Source: Streptomyces sp. NBC_01465 (GTDB taxonomy: Bacteria > Actinomycetota > Actinomycetes > Streptomycetales > Streptomycetaceae). From it: a stretch of DNA of 64,000 nucleotides. The translations under genes and the position numbers were made by a program. The first letter of the stretch is position 1; every line of letters starts with the position of its first letter. Positions 1-9,402 of the stretch are shown here, piece by piece. Below the pieces are notes generated by a model. That model did not search any database, was not told where the DNA came from, and saw only the letters and a list, made by a program, of their open reading frames with translations. Location of the stretch: assembly GCF_036227325.1 (NCBI RefSeq), contig NZ_CP109467.1, positions 7,378,001-7,442,000 of the forward strand. The letters run 5' to 3'.

Positions 1-1139
1 TGTACGGCGGCCTCAAACCCGGGTTCTGGAACGACGGCGCCCACGGCGTCACCACCATCAGCAGGACCGATCCCGACCGCCAGTACGTCCACGTCCTGAC
101 CCCGCCCACCACCAGCACCCTGCGCATCCGCGACAACGGATACCGGATCTCCGCCGTGAGCAATCTGCGCACCGGCGCCCCGGTCTCCTTCAGCCAGTCC
201 GGCGGAGTGCTCACGCTCAACGGACTCGGCGGCTGGGACCCGTACGACACCGTGTTCAAGGTGACGACGTCAGGACGCCAGGGAATCCTGCCCGCCTCCT
301 CGTACACGATGAGCGCGAGCGCGTCGGCGAGCGGACACGGGGCCGCGGCCGCCGCGGACGGCAGCTGGACGACGTACTGGGACAGCAACAAGACGCTGCC
401 CGTCACGCTCACGTACGACCTCGGGTCGGTGAAGCCGGTCCAGTACATCGGCCTCAACCAGCGCGAGGACTCCGTCTCCTACGCCCGCTCCGACACCGAG
501 CAGTCCGCCCGCATCAAGGACTACAAAGTCTTCCTCAGCAACAACGGCACCACCTGGGGAAGTGCGGTGAAGTCCGGGCAGATGGCGAGCCGCCGCGGCA
601 TCCAGGGCATCGACCTGACCGCCGCGAACGCCCGCTACGTCCGTCTGGAAGTGGACACCACCTGGGCCGCGTCGACCGACACCACCCGCTACCAGCGGCT
701 GCGCATCGACGAGTCCTGGATCGGCACCTCCTACGCGACGCCGGCCACCGGGACACCGCCCGTACGGTACGAGGCGGAGGATGCGGTGATCTCGTCCGGC
801 ACCGTGGCGACGAACCACCTGGGCTACACCGGCACCGGCTTCGTGGACACCACCAACGCGGTCGGAACCTCCGTGCAGTGGAACGTGCACGCGGCCGCCG
901 CAGGCACTGCGAACCTCACCTTCCGCTACTCCAACGGCACCACCGCCGACCGCCCGATGGACATCACCGTCGACGGAGCGGTCGTGGCGAGCGCCAAGTC
1001 CTTCCCGCCGACCGGCAGTTGGGACAGCTGGGCCGATGTGGCGGTCGCCGTCCCGCTTGCCGCGGGCGCGCACTCCGTCGTGACGACCGCGACCACCGCC
1101 GGTGGCGCGCCGAACCTCGACCACCTGGATGTGGGGTGA
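1..1139 (+). CDS. alpha-L-fucosidase (GH29), 5'-truncated, with F5/8C and CBM35-like modules
   Basis: The frame is open from base 3 with no start, so the gene begins before the window. The visible part holds the end of a GH29-type region (FWNDGAHGVTT, then a short beta-rich stretch). It continues with an F5/8 type C (CBM32-like) module at about 295-740 (DGSWTTYWDSN, YIGLNQRED, RYVRLEVD) and a C-terminal CBM35-like module at about 765-1136 (RYEAEDAVISSG, TGFVDTTNA). GH29 enzymes release alpha-L-fucose from glycans, and the binding modules should tether this one to polysaccharide. The stop lies 3 bp before the GH27 start, so the two are probably one operon. The family call rests on resemblance to the C-terminal half of streptomycete fucosidases, because the catalytic Asp region lies outside the window. 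Confidence 0.75.
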   Translation, partial: YGGLKPGFWNDGAHGVTTISRTDPDRQYVHVLTPPTTSTLRIRDNGYRISAVSNLRTGAPVSFSQSGGVLTLNGLGGWDPYDTVFKVTTSGRQGILPASSYTMSASASASGHGAAAAADGSWTTYWDSNKTLPVTLTYDLGSVKPVQYIGLNQREDSVSYARSDTEQSARIKDYKVFLSNNGTTWGSAVKSGQMASRRGIQGIDLTAANARYVRLEVDTTWAASTDTTRYQRLRIDESWIGTSYATPATGTPPVRYEAEDAVISSGTVATNHLGYTGTGFVDTTNAVGTSVQWNVHAAAAGTANLTFRYSNGTTADRPMDITVDGAVVASAKSFPPTGSWDSWADVAVAVPLAAGAHSVVTTATTAGGAPNLDHLDVG

Positions 1140-1142
1140 CCC

Positions 1143-2867
1143 ATGAGACGACTGAGATCGCTCGTGCCGGCCGCGGCCGCAGGCCTGCTCCTCGCCGGCT
1201 CCGCGCTGAGCGCACCGCCCGCCGCCGCATCGGACAACGGGCTCTCGATCCGGCCGGCCATGGGCTGGTCGAGCTGGAGCTTCGTACGGCGCACACCCAC
1301 CGAGGCCAAGATCAAGGCGCAGGCGGACGCCATGGTGAGCAGCGGCCTGAACACCCACGGCTTCCTCTACATCAACCTCGACGACTTCTGGCAGAAGTGC
1401 GACTCCAACGGCTTCACCGTCGACTCCTACGGACGCTGGACGGTCGACACCGCCAAGTTCCCGAACGGCATCAAGCCGCTCGCCGACTACATCCACTCCA
1501 AGGGCCTGAAGTTCGGCTTCTACGTGACGCCCGGGATCGCCAAGAACGCCGTCACCAAGAACACCCCCATCGAGGGGACCTCGTACCACGCGGCGGACAT
1601 CGCCAATACGGCGTTCGCGGAGAAGAACTACAACTGCAAGAACATGTACGGCATCGACTACAGCAAGCCGGGCTCCCAGGAGTTCGTGGACTCCTGGGCC
1701 CGCCAGTTCGCCTCCTGGGGCGTCGACTACCTCAAGATCGACGGGGTGAGCGCCGCGGACATCCCCGACGTCCAGGCCTGGGACAAGGCGCTGCGGGCCA
1801 CCGGCCGCCCCATCAACTACGCGCTCTCCAACAACCTCCCCATCGCCAATGCCACCACCTGGCGCACACTCGCCAACAGCTGGCGCACCCAGGGCGACGT
1901 GGAGTGCTACTGCGGCCCGGGCGCCAACGGCAGCGGCTATCCGCTCACCGACTGGTCGCACGTCTCGTCCCGTTTCGCCACGGCGGCCACCTGGCAGCCG
2001 TACGCGGGACCGGGCGGCTGGAACGACCTCGACTCCCTCGAGATCGGCAACGGCGACCAGGTGGGCCTCACCTCCGACCAGCGGCGCTCGCACTTCACCC
2101 TGTGGGCGATGGCGGCGTCCCCACTCCTGCTCGGCACCGACCTCACGGCCCTGGACCCCGTGGACAAGGCCATGCTCACCAATGACCGGCTGATCGCCGT
2201 CGACCAGGACGGCGTCGCGGCCAAGCGCGTCGTGAACAGCGGCGTCAACCAGGCCTGGAGCAAGCGCGAGGCCGACGGCGACTACGTGGTGGCGCTCTTC
2301 AACACCGGTACGTCCGGGAGCTCCACGGTCGCCGTCACCTGGGCGCAGGCCGGCTTCTCCGGCAGCGCGGACGTCACGGACCTGTGGTCGGGATCGCACA
2401 CGGGAACGGTCGCGAACGGCTACAGCGCCACCCTGCGCCCGGGGGAGACTCGGCTGATCAGGGCCCACCCGCTGTCGGGTGCGAGCGTCCGGTACGAGGC
2501 CGAGAACGCGGCCACCTCTGCAGGGTCCACCGTCGACACCAATCACCTCGACTACTCCGGGACGGGCTTCGTCAACACCGCCAACGCGGCCGGGGCGTAC
2601 GTGGAGTGGACGGTGAACGCACCCGCGGCGGGGACGTACAACGCCACGTTCAGGTACGCGAACGGGACCGCCGCCGACCGCCCCATGGACATCAGTGTGG
2701 ACGGCGCGGTGATCGCGTCGGATCGCCCGTACCCGGCCACGGCGGACTGGGACACCTGGGCGAACTCGGCCCTCTCCGTCTCCCTGGGATCGGGTACGCA
2801 CACGATCCGGGCGACGGCGACCACGGCGAACGGCGCACCCAACCTGGACTACCTCGACCTGGGGTAG
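1143..2867 (+). CDS. secreted alpha-galactosidase (GH27) with C-terminal CBM35-like module
   Basis: The protein has 574 residues. A Sec signal of about 29 residues (MRRLRS then an Ala/Leu-rich core ending PPAAA) precedes a GH27 barrel that starts with RPAMGWSSWSF. The nucleophile motif is VDYLKIDG and the acid/base region is SWRTQGDVECYC; both are typical of GH27 alpha-galactosidases, which hydrolyse terminal alpha-1,6-galactose. An antiparallel beta domain follows to about residue 440. A CBM35-like module (RYEAENAAT, then TANGAPNLDYLDLG) fills the last 130 residues. It starts 3 bp after the fucosidase stop and is probably co-transcribed with it. A related GH27 enzyme without CBM35 lies at 27094. 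Confidence 0.92.
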   Translation: MRRLRSLVPAAAAGLLLAGSALSAPPAAASDNGLSIRPAMGWSSWSFVRRTPTEAKIKAQADAMVSSGLNTHGFLYINLDDFWQKCDSNGFTVDSYGRWTVDTAKFPNGIKPLADYIHSKGLKFGFYVTPGIAKNAVTKNTPIEGTSYHAADIANTAFAEKNYNCKNMYGIDYSKPGSQEFVDSWARQFASWGVDYLKIDGVSAADIPDVQAWDKALRATGRPINYALSNNLPIANATTWRTLANSWRTQGDVECYCGPGANGSGYPLTDWSHVSSRFATAATWQPYAGPGGWNDLDSLEIGNGDQVGLTSDQRRSHFTLWAMAASPLLLGTDLTALDPVDKAMLTNDRLIAVDQDGVAAKRVVNSGVNQAWSKREADGDYVVALFNTGTSGSSTVAVTWAQAGFSGSADVTDLWSGSHTGTVANGYSATLRPGETRLIRAHPLSGASVRYEAENAATSAGSTVDTNHLDYSGTGFVNTANAAGAYVEWTVNAPAAGTYNATFRYANGTAADRPMDISVDGAVIASDRPYPATADWDTWANSALSVSLGSGTHTIRATATTANGAPNLDYLDLG

Positions 2868-2884
2868 CTGCACGAAGGCGGTCC

Positions 2885-2914
2885 GAGGGGCGGCGGGCGA
2901 GGCCCGTCGCCCTC
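2885..2914. terminator. GC-rich hairpin after the GH27 gene
   Basis: A stem of about 13 bp with one bulge (2885-2898 against 2902-2914) and a 3-nt loop lies 17 bp after the stop. It has no T tract. It probably ends the fucosidase/galactosidase transcript before the promoter of the next gene. Confidence 0.45.
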
Positions 2915-2978
2915 TCGGGCGTGCCCTGGGACGGGTCAACTCGCCTGAACCCCGAGTCAGTTGGGATTGCCGAGGGCA

Positions 2979-3035
2979 TTGACAGCCGAGGGTTCAGGCG
3001 GTCCTATGCATAGTCAGTTAGGAAGCTTTCCTAAC
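2979..3035 (+). promoter_or_regulatory. promoter and palindromic operator of the GH18 gene
   Basis: A perfect TTGACA hexamer at 2979-2984 is followed 17-20 bp later by a weak -10 around 3002-3010. An inverted repeat GTTAGGAA-gct-TTCCTAAC (3017-3035, 8-bp perfect arms) covers the expected start of transcription. The placement fits a repressor site. It resembles TTAGGAAA/TTTCCTAA-type palindromes that I recall upstream of secreted hydrolase genes in streptomycetes, but I cannot name the regulator with certainty. Confidence 0.6.
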
Positions 3036-3077
3036 ACTGCCCTGTCGGCACGTCCCCCGCTGATCGGAGAGTTCCCC

Positions 3078-4850
3078 GTGCACAGAAGATTTCGCCCCAG
3101 AGCGCTCTGCGCCCTCCTGGCGAGCGCACTGAGCCTGCTGGCCCTGCTGGGCGCCCACAGCGCGACTGCGGCAACCACCCGTTACGAGGCCGAAGGCGCG
3201 GTGATCTCCTCGGGCGCGGTGGCCACGAACCACCTCAACTACTCGGGCGCCGGCTTCGTGGACACCACCAACGCCTCAGGTGTGTACGTCGAGTTCACCA
3301 TGACCGCCGCGAATGCGGGGACGGCGACGGTTGGTCTGCGGTACGCGAACGGGACCACGGCGGACCGTCCGGCGGATGTGGCGGTGAACGGAACCACGGT
3401 CTCCGCGGGCCGGTCGTTCGGCCCGACGGCGGACTGGGACACCTGGGTGACGTCGACGCTGGCGGTGCCGGTGGTGGCGGGCAGCAACAAGATCCGCCTC
3501 ACCGCGACGACGGCGAACGGTCTGGCGAACCTGGACTACGCCGACGTGGACGTGGCCGTCCCGGCGGCGGACTACCAGGCCGAGGACGCGACCCTGTCGC
3601 AGGCCGCGGTGGTCACGAACCACCTGAACTACACCGGCTCCGGCTTCGTGGACTACACGAACACCGCCGGTTCGTCTGTGCAGTTCACGGTCGAAGCGAG
3701 CGCGGCCGGCCAGGCAGGTCTGATCTTCCGGTACGCCAACGGCACCACCGTCGACCGCCCCATGGACATCGCCGTCAATGGCGCAGTGGTCGCCTCGGGT
3801 GTCTCCTTCCCGGCCACCGCGGACTGGGACACCTGGGTCACCAAGACCGTCAACGCCAACCTCGTCGCCGGCACGAACACCATCCGCGCCACGGCCACCA
3901 CCGCGAACGGCGGCCCCAACCTCGACAAGCTCACCCTCGGCGCCCCCGCCACCGGCGGCACGGGAACCCCGATGGCTGCCGCCCCCTACGAGTACCTCGG
4001 CTGGGGCAATCCACAGAAGCCTACGGATGTCATGAACGCGACAGGGGTGAAGTGGTTCACGCTCGCCTTCATCCTCTCCGACGGCACCTGCAATCCCGCC
4101 TGGGACGGCAGCCGGCCCCTCACCGGCGGCTCGGACCAGTCCGCCATCAACTCCATACGCGCGGCCGGCGGTGACGTGGTGATCTCGGTCGGCGGCTGGA
4201 GCGGCAACAAGCTCGGCGAGAAGTGTTCCAGCGCCTCCGCGCTCGCGGGTGCGTACCAGAAGGTGATCAGTGCGTACCACCTCAAGGCCCTGGACATCGA
4301 CATCGAGGACACCGAGTTCTCCAACAGCACGGTGCGCCAGCGGGTGGTCGACGCGCTGAAGATCGTCAAGACGAACAACCCGGGCATCGTGACGTACGTG
4401 ACCATGGGCACCACGCCCACAGGACCCGACGCCACCGGCAAGGACCTGATCAACAAGGGTGCGGCGGCCGGACTGGCCAACGACGCCTGGGTGATCATGC
4501 CGTTCGACTTCGGCGGCCACAGCGGCAGCATGGGCCAGGCCTCCGTCTCGGCCCTCGACGGCCTCAAGGCAGCGGTCAAGTCGGCGTACGGCTACAGCGA
4601 CGACACCGCCTACCGCCACATCGGCGTCTCGTCCATGAACGGCACCACCGACGAGACCGACGAGACCGTCACCACCACGGACTTCCGCACGATCCTGACG
4701 TACGCGCAGACCCACCACATCGCGCGATACGCGTTCTGGTCCGTCAACCGTGACCGCGCCTGCGGCTCCGGAAGCGACGGCGACTCCTGCAGCGGTGTCT
4801 CCCAGTCGGCGTACGACTTCACCAAGATCGTCGTCCAGTACAAGGGCTGA
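3078..4850 (+). CDS. secreted GH18 chitinase-like enzyme with two N-terminal CBM35-like modules
   Basis: I chose GTG at 3078 over an ATG at 2961 because it has a GGAG 8 nt upstream and gives a proper signal peptide (MHRRFRPRALCALLASAL... ending HSATAA); 2961 lies in the promoter. The protein has 590 residues. Two CBM35-like modules (about 33-160 and 160-290: RYEAEGAVISSG; YQAEDATLSQA) are followed by a short linker and a GH18 barrel of about 290 residues. The barrel has the SVGGW strand and the catalytic DxDxE motif (ALDIDIED, near residue 408). The reaction is probably endo- or exo-hydrolysis of beta-1,4-GlcNAc polymers outside the cell. The gene leads a three-gene set whose members share the same module pair, with gaps of only 35-40 bp. 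Confidence 0.88.
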   Translation: MHRRFRPRALCALLASALSLLALLGAHSATAATTRYEAEGAVISSGAVATNHLNYSGAGFVDTTNASGVYVEFTMTAANAGTATVGLRYANGTTADRPADVAVNGTTVSAGRSFGPTADWDTWVTSTLAVPVVAGSNKIRLTATTANGLANLDYADVDVAVPAADYQAEDATLSQAAVVTNHLNYTGSGFVDYTNTAGSSVQFTVEASAAGQAGLIFRYANGTTVDRPMDIAVNGAVVASGVSFPATADWDTWVTKTVNANLVAGTNTIRATATTANGGPNLDKLTLGAPATGGTGTPMAAAPYEYLGWGNPQKPTDVMNATGVKWFTLAFILSDGTCNPAWDGSRPLTGGSDQSAINSIRAAGGDVVISVGGWSGNKLGEKCSSASALAGAYQKVISAYHLKALDIDIEDTEFSNSTVRQRVVDALKIVKTNNPGIVTYVTMGTTPTGPDATGKDLINKGAAAGLANDAWVIMPFDFGGHSGSMGQASVSALDGLKAAVKSAYGYSDDTAYRHIGVSSMNGTTDETDETVTTTDFRTILTYAQTHHIARYAFWSVNRDRACGSGSDGDSCSGVSQSAYDFTKIVVQYKG

Positions 4851-4885
4851 CCAGCCGTCCGTCGAATCATCAGGAAAGGACGACC

Positions 4886-6925
4886 ATGAACAGATCCGGA
4901 CTCAGACACCCCGTGGTCTTCGGAACGGCGGCCGCGCTCGCCCTCCTCGGACTCGCCGCCCTGTCGCCCGACGCCCACGCCGCCGCCACCCGCTACGAGG
5001 CGGAGAACGCGGTGATCTCCTCCGGTGCGGTGGCGACGAACCACCTCAATTACTCGGGCACGGGCTTCGTCGACACCACCAACGCCACTGGTGTGTATGT
5101 GGAGTTCGCGGTGAACGCCGCGACCGCAGGCACCGCGAACCTGGTCCTGCGCTACGCGAACGGCACCACCGCCGACCGGCCCGCCGATGTCGCCGTCAAC
5201 GGCACGACCGTCTCGGCCGCCCGCTCCTTCCCCGCCACGGCGAACTGGGACACCTGGGCGAACTCCACGCTCTCCATACCGGTGAAGGCGGGCAGCAACA
5301 CGGTCCGCCTCACCGCGACGACGGCGAACGGTCTGGCGAACCTGGACTACGCCGACCTCGACGCGGCACCCGCCTCCGCCGATTACCAGGCCGAGGACGC
5401 CGTCATCACCCAGGGCGCCGTCGTCACGAACCACCTCGGATACACCGGCACGGGCTTCGTCGACTACACCAACGTCGCAGGATCCTCGGTGGAGTTCACG
5501 GTCGCCGCGAGCTCCGCCGGCCAGGCCGGACTCGTCTTCCGGTACGCCAACGGGACCACCGTCGACCGCCCGATGGACATCTCCGTCAATGGCGCAGTGG
5601 TCGCCTCGGCCGTCTCCTTCCCGGCCACCGCGGACTGGGACACCTGGACCACCAAGACGGTCAACGCCAACCTCAACGCCGGTACGAACACGATCCGGGC
5701 CACTGCCACCACCGCCAATGGCGGCCCCAACCTCGACAAGCTCACCCTGGGCGCCCCGTCCGCGGGTGACAGCGGCCCCGCCGTCCCCTTCGGCAGTCAC
5801 CAATTCCCTTACGTGACAGGCACTTTGAAGCCGAGCGGCGCCCAGTCCGCGATCGACCAGGCGGTCATCACCAAGTACAACGCCTGGAAGTCCGCCTTCG
5901 TGAAGCAGAACTGCGGCAACGGCTGGTACGAGACCCTCTCGCCCGACGCCGACCACCCGTACGTCGCCGAGGGCCAGGGCTACGGCATGGTCGTCACCGC
6001 GACGATGGCGGGCGCCGACCCGAATGCCAAGACGGTCTTCGACGGCATGGTCAAGTACGTGCTCGCCCACCCCTCCGTGCACAACGCCAACCTCCTCGCC
6101 GCCGAACAGGACTCCTCCTGCAAGAGCGTCGACGGTACGGACTCGGCGACCGACGGCGACATGGACGTGGCGTACGGACTGCTGCTCGCCGACAAGCAGT
6201 GGGGCAGCACCGGCACGTACAACTACAAGGACCTCGCCGTCCGCCACATCAACGCGATCAAGTCCAACGAGATCAACTCCACGACACACCTGCTCCTGCT
6301 CGGCGACTGGTCGACCTCGGGCGACCAGTACTACTTCATCTCCCGTTCCTCGGACTGGATGATCGACCACTTCCGTGCCTTCAAGCGCGCCACGGGCGAC
6401 ACCGCCTGGGACACCATCCGTACCGCCCACCAGAACCTGATCACCAACCAGCAGGCCACCTACGCCTCGGGCACCGGCCTCCTCGCCGACTTCGTCGTCA
6501 ACACCAACACCACCCCCAAGCCGGCCCCCGGCGAGGTCCTGGAGAGCGCGAACGACGGCGACTACGGCTGGAACGCCTGCCGCGACCCCTGGCGGATCGG
6601 CACCGACGCCGTCACCAGTGGCGACTCCGCCTCCCTCGCCTCCGCGCGCAAGCTCAACTCCTGGATCAAGTCGAAGACGGGCTCCAACCCCGACAACATC
6701 GTCACCGGCTACCACCTCTCCGGTGCGGCCTTCGACTCCGGCCACGACATGGCCTTCACCGCGCCGTTCGTCGTCACCGCGATGACCGACCCCGGCTCCC
6801 AGGCCTGGCTCGACTCGCTCTGGAACAAGCTGACCGGCACCGCCATCAACTCCTCGCTCTACTACGGCGGCAGCGTCCAGCTCCAGTCGATGATCGTCGC
6901 CTCCGGAAACTACTGGGTGCCGTAA
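4886..6925 (+). CDS. secreted GH8 glycoside hydrolase with two N-terminal CBM35-like modules
   Basis: The protein has 679 residues. AGGAAAGGA lies just upstream of the ATG, and a signal peptide ends near PDAHAA. Two CBM35-like modules fill about residues 33-290. The GH8 (alpha/alpha)6 domain follows, with the catalytic-acid motif YVAEGQGYGM (near residue 360) and the family signature ATDGDMDVAYGLLLAD (near 420). GH8 includes endoglucanases, lichenases and chitosanases. Its place next to a GH18 enzyme makes chitosanase attractive, but the sequence alone does not settle substrate. The second CBM35 copy is almost identical in DNA to that of the preceding gene (3775-3838 against 5586-5649), a sign of duplication or gene conversion. 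Confidence 0.88.
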   Translation: MNRSGLRHPVVFGTAAALALLGLAALSPDAHAAATRYEAENAVISSGAVATNHLNYSGTGFVDTTNATGVYVEFAVNAATAGTANLVLRYANGTTADRPADVAVNGTTVSAARSFPATANWDTWANSTLSIPVKAGSNTVRLTATTANGLANLDYADLDAAPASADYQAEDAVITQGAVVTNHLGYTGTGFVDYTNVAGSSVEFTVAASSAGQAGLVFRYANGTTVDRPMDISVNGAVVASAVSFPATADWDTWTTKTVNANLNAGTNTIRATATTANGGPNLDKLTLGAPSAGDSGPAVPFGSHQFPYVTGTLKPSGAQSAIDQAVITKYNAWKSAFVKQNCGNGWYETLSPDADHPYVAEGQGYGMVVTATMAGADPNAKTVFDGMVKYVLAHPSVHNANLLAAEQDSSCKSVDGTDSATDGDMDVAYGLLLADKQWGSTGTYNYKDLAVRHINAIKSNEINSTTHLLLLGDWSTSGDQYYFISRSSDWMIDHFRAFKRATGDTAWDTIRTAHQNLITNQQATYASGTGLLADFVVNTNTTPKPAPGEVLESANDGDYGWNACRDPWRIGTDAVTSGDSASLASARKLNSWIKSKTGSNPDNIVTGYHLSGAAFDSGHDMAFTAPFVVTAMTDPGSQAWLDSLWNKLTGTAINSSLYYGGSVQLQSMIVASGNYWVP

Positions 6926-6963
6926 TGACCCCGACCCCTCACCTCCACACGAAGGAGCGCCCC

Positions 6964-9402
6964 ATGAGACCGGGCAGAGCCAGACGGTCCGTAGCCGCGG
7001 CCGTCATCGGCATCCTCTTCGCCTGGCTGATCCAGGCGATACCGGCGCACGCCGCCGCCACCCGCTACGAGGCCGAGAGCGCAACGATCTCCTCGGGCGC
7101 AGTGGCGACCAACCACCTCAACTACTCGGGCACCGGCTTCGTCGACACCACCAACGCCGCGGGCACCTATGTGGAGTTCACGGTCAACGCGGCGAACGCC
7201 GGCACGGCCACCCTCGCCTTCGGCTACTCCAACGGCACCACCGCCGACCGCCCCGCCGACATCGCCGTGAACGGCGCCAATGTCGCCGCTGCCAAGTCCT
7301 TCGCGCCGACCGCTGACTGGGACACCTGGGCGGCCGTCACCCTGACCGCACCGGTCATCGCGGGCAGCAACAAGATGCGCCTCACCGCGACGACCGCGAA
7401 CGGCCTCGCCAACCTGGACTACCTCGACTTCCAGGTCGCGGCCCCTGCCGGCACCGCCTACCAGGCGGAAGACGCCACCGTCAGCCAGGGCACGGTGGCA
7501 ACGAACCACCTCAACTACACCGGCACCGGCTTCGTCGACTACACCAACATCACCGGTTCGTACGTCGAGTTCACGGTCAGTGCCGCCGTCCCGGGCAGTT
7601 CCTCGCTCGCCTTCCGCTACTCCAACGGCACCACCGTCGACCGCCCGATGGACATCTCCGTCAACGGAACGGTCGTCGCCTCGGCCGTCTCCTTCCCGGC
7701 CACCACCGACTGGGACACCTGGGTCACCAAGACGGTCAACGCCAACCTCACCACCGGCACCAACACGATCCGAGCCACCGCGACCACCGCCAACGGCGGC
7801 CCCAACCTCGACAAGCTCACCGTCGGCACCGCCGCCGACACCCAGGCCCCCAGCCGGCCCGGCGCCGCCGGCTGCACGGGCATCACCATGGACACGATCG
7901 TCTTCAACTGGGGGGCGTCGACCGACAACGTGGGCGTCGTCGCGTACGACATCTACGAGCACGGCAACAAGCTCGGCGAAGCCCCGGGCACCAACACCAG
8001 CAAGACCCTGACCGGCCTCGTCGCCAACACCACCTACAACCTGACCGCCATCGCCCGCGACGCCTCCGGAAACACCTCCCCGGCGTCCACCGCGATCGAC
8101 TGCACCACGCTCCCCAGCGACGACACCACCGCCCCGTCGGCCCCCGGAACCCTCACCTACAGCAACCTGACCGCGAACGCGGTGAACCTGAGCTGGGGCG
8201 CGTCCACGGACAACAAGGCCGTCACCTCCTACGAGATCCGCAGCGGCACCAACGTCTACAAGACGGTCACCGGCACCCCGCCTGCGACCACCACCTCCGT
8301 CACGGGACTCGCCTGCAACAGCCCGTACACCCTGACGGTCGTCGCCAAGGACCAGGCGGGCAACGTCTCCGCACCCAGCAACGCCGTCACCTTCACCACC
8401 CCCACCTGCTCCACCGACGGCGGCGTCCCCTCCTCGATCTCCACCGTCTCCACCGGCTGGACGATCCCCTGGGGTACGTACTGGATGCCCGACTCCTCCA
8501 GCGCCCTGGTCACCGAACGGGACAGCTTCAAGGTCTTCAAGGTCACCCCGGCCGGCGCCAGGACCCAGGTCGGCACCGTCCCCAACGCCGTCACCACGGA
8601 CGGTGAAGGCGGGCTCCTCGGTGTCGCCGTCGACCCGAACTGGGCGTCGAACCACTACGTCTACTTCATGCACACCGCCTCCGAGGGCAACCGCATCGTA
8701 CGGATGACGTACGACGGCACCACCCTCAGCGGCTACACCGTCCTGCTCCAGGGCATCAAGAAGAACCGCTACCACAACGGCGGACGCCTCGTCTTCGGCC
8801 CCGACGGCTACCTCTACGCCTCCACCGGCGAGGCCCAGACCCCCGACCTCGCGCAGGACAAGACCTCGCTCAACGGCAAGATCCTGCGCCTGACCACCAC
8901 CGGCCAGCCGGCCCCCGGCAACCCCTTCGGCAACTACGTCTACAGCTACGGACACCGCAACCCGCAGGGCCTGGCCTTCGACCGCAACGGCCGGCTCTGG
9001 GAGGCGGAGTTCGGCAACAGCACGTACGACGAACTCAACCTGATCAAGCCGGGCGCCAACTACGGCTGGCCCACCTGCGAAGGCACCTGCAGTACGTCGG
9101 GGATGACCAACCCCAAGAAGACCTGGCCGGTCGACCAGGCCTCCCCGAGCGGCATCGCGATCGTCCGCAACGTCATCTACATGGCGGCACTGCGCGGCGA
9201 GCGGCTGTGGCGGATCCCGATCTCCGGCGACACGGAGAGCGTGGGGACGGCGACGGCGTACTACGTCGGTACGTACGGCCGCCTGCGCACCGTCACCAAG
9301 GTCCCCGGCCAGGACCAGCTCTGGCTCTCGACCACCAACTGCGACAACAACGGAGGTGCCGCGGCGGGCTCGGACAAGATCTTCAAGCTCTCCATCAACT
9401 AG
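6964..9402 (+). CDS. secreted sugar-dehydrogenase-like beta-propeller with two CBM35-like and two FN3 modules
   Basis: The frame is open further upstream, but ATG 6964 has AAGGAG in front and starts a signal peptide (MRPGRARRSVAAAV... PAHAA). The protein has 812 residues. The order is CBM35-like module 1, CBM35-like module 2, two fibronectin type III repeats (about 295-480), then a six-bladed glucose/sorbosone dehydrogenase propeller (GEGGLLGVAVDP, NGGRLVFGPDGYLYASTGE, YSYGHRNPQGLAFD, NYGWP). Family members oxidise sugars with PQQ or act as AA12-type enzymes. The module set implies action on the same polymer as the two hydrolases before it. The stop overlaps the convergent livG-like stop by 8 bp. 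Confidence 0.85.
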   Translation: MRPGRARRSVAAAVIGILFAWLIQAIPAHAAATRYEAESATISSGAVATNHLNYSGTGFVDTTNAAGTYVEFTVNAANAGTATLAFGYSNGTTADRPADIAVNGANVAAAKSFAPTADWDTWAAVTLTAPVIAGSNKMRLTATTANGLANLDYLDFQVAAPAGTAYQAEDATVSQGTVATNHLNYTGTGFVDYTNITGSYVEFTVSAAVPGSSSLAFRYSNGTTVDRPMDISVNGTVVASAVSFPATTDWDTWVTKTVNANLTTGTNTIRATATTANGGPNLDKLTVGTAADTQAPSRPGAAGCTGITMDTIVFNWGASTDNVGVVAYDIYEHGNKLGEAPGTNTSKTLTGLVANTTYNLTAIARDASGNTSPASTAIDCTTLPSDDTTAPSAPGTLTYSNLTANAVNLSWGASTDNKAVTSYEIRSGTNVYKTVTGTPPATTTSVTGLACNSPYTLTVVAKDQAGNVSAPSNAVTFTTPTCSTDGGVPSSISTVSTGWTIPWGTYWMPDSSSALVTERDSFKVFKVTPAGARTQVGTVPNAVTTDGEGGLLGVAVDPNWASNHYVYFMHTASEGNRIVRMTYDGTTLSGYTVLLQGIKKNRYHNGGRLVFGPDGYLYASTGEAQTPDLAQDKTSLNGKILRLTTTGQPAPGNPFGNYVYSYGHRNPQGLAFDRNGRLWEAEFGNSTYDELNLIKPGANYGWPTCEGTCSTSGMTNPKKTWPVDQASPSGIAIVRNVIYMAALRGERLWRIPISGDTESVGTATAYYVGTYGRLRTVTKVPGQDQLWLSTTNCDNNGGAAAGSDKIFKLSIN

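Noticed and set aside
270..2939. An 889-residue minus-strand frame across the fucosidase and GH27 genes
   Set aside because: It mirrors the CBM35 and GH27 coding sequence, shows no known motif and has no ribosome binding site; it is a shadow of the real genes.
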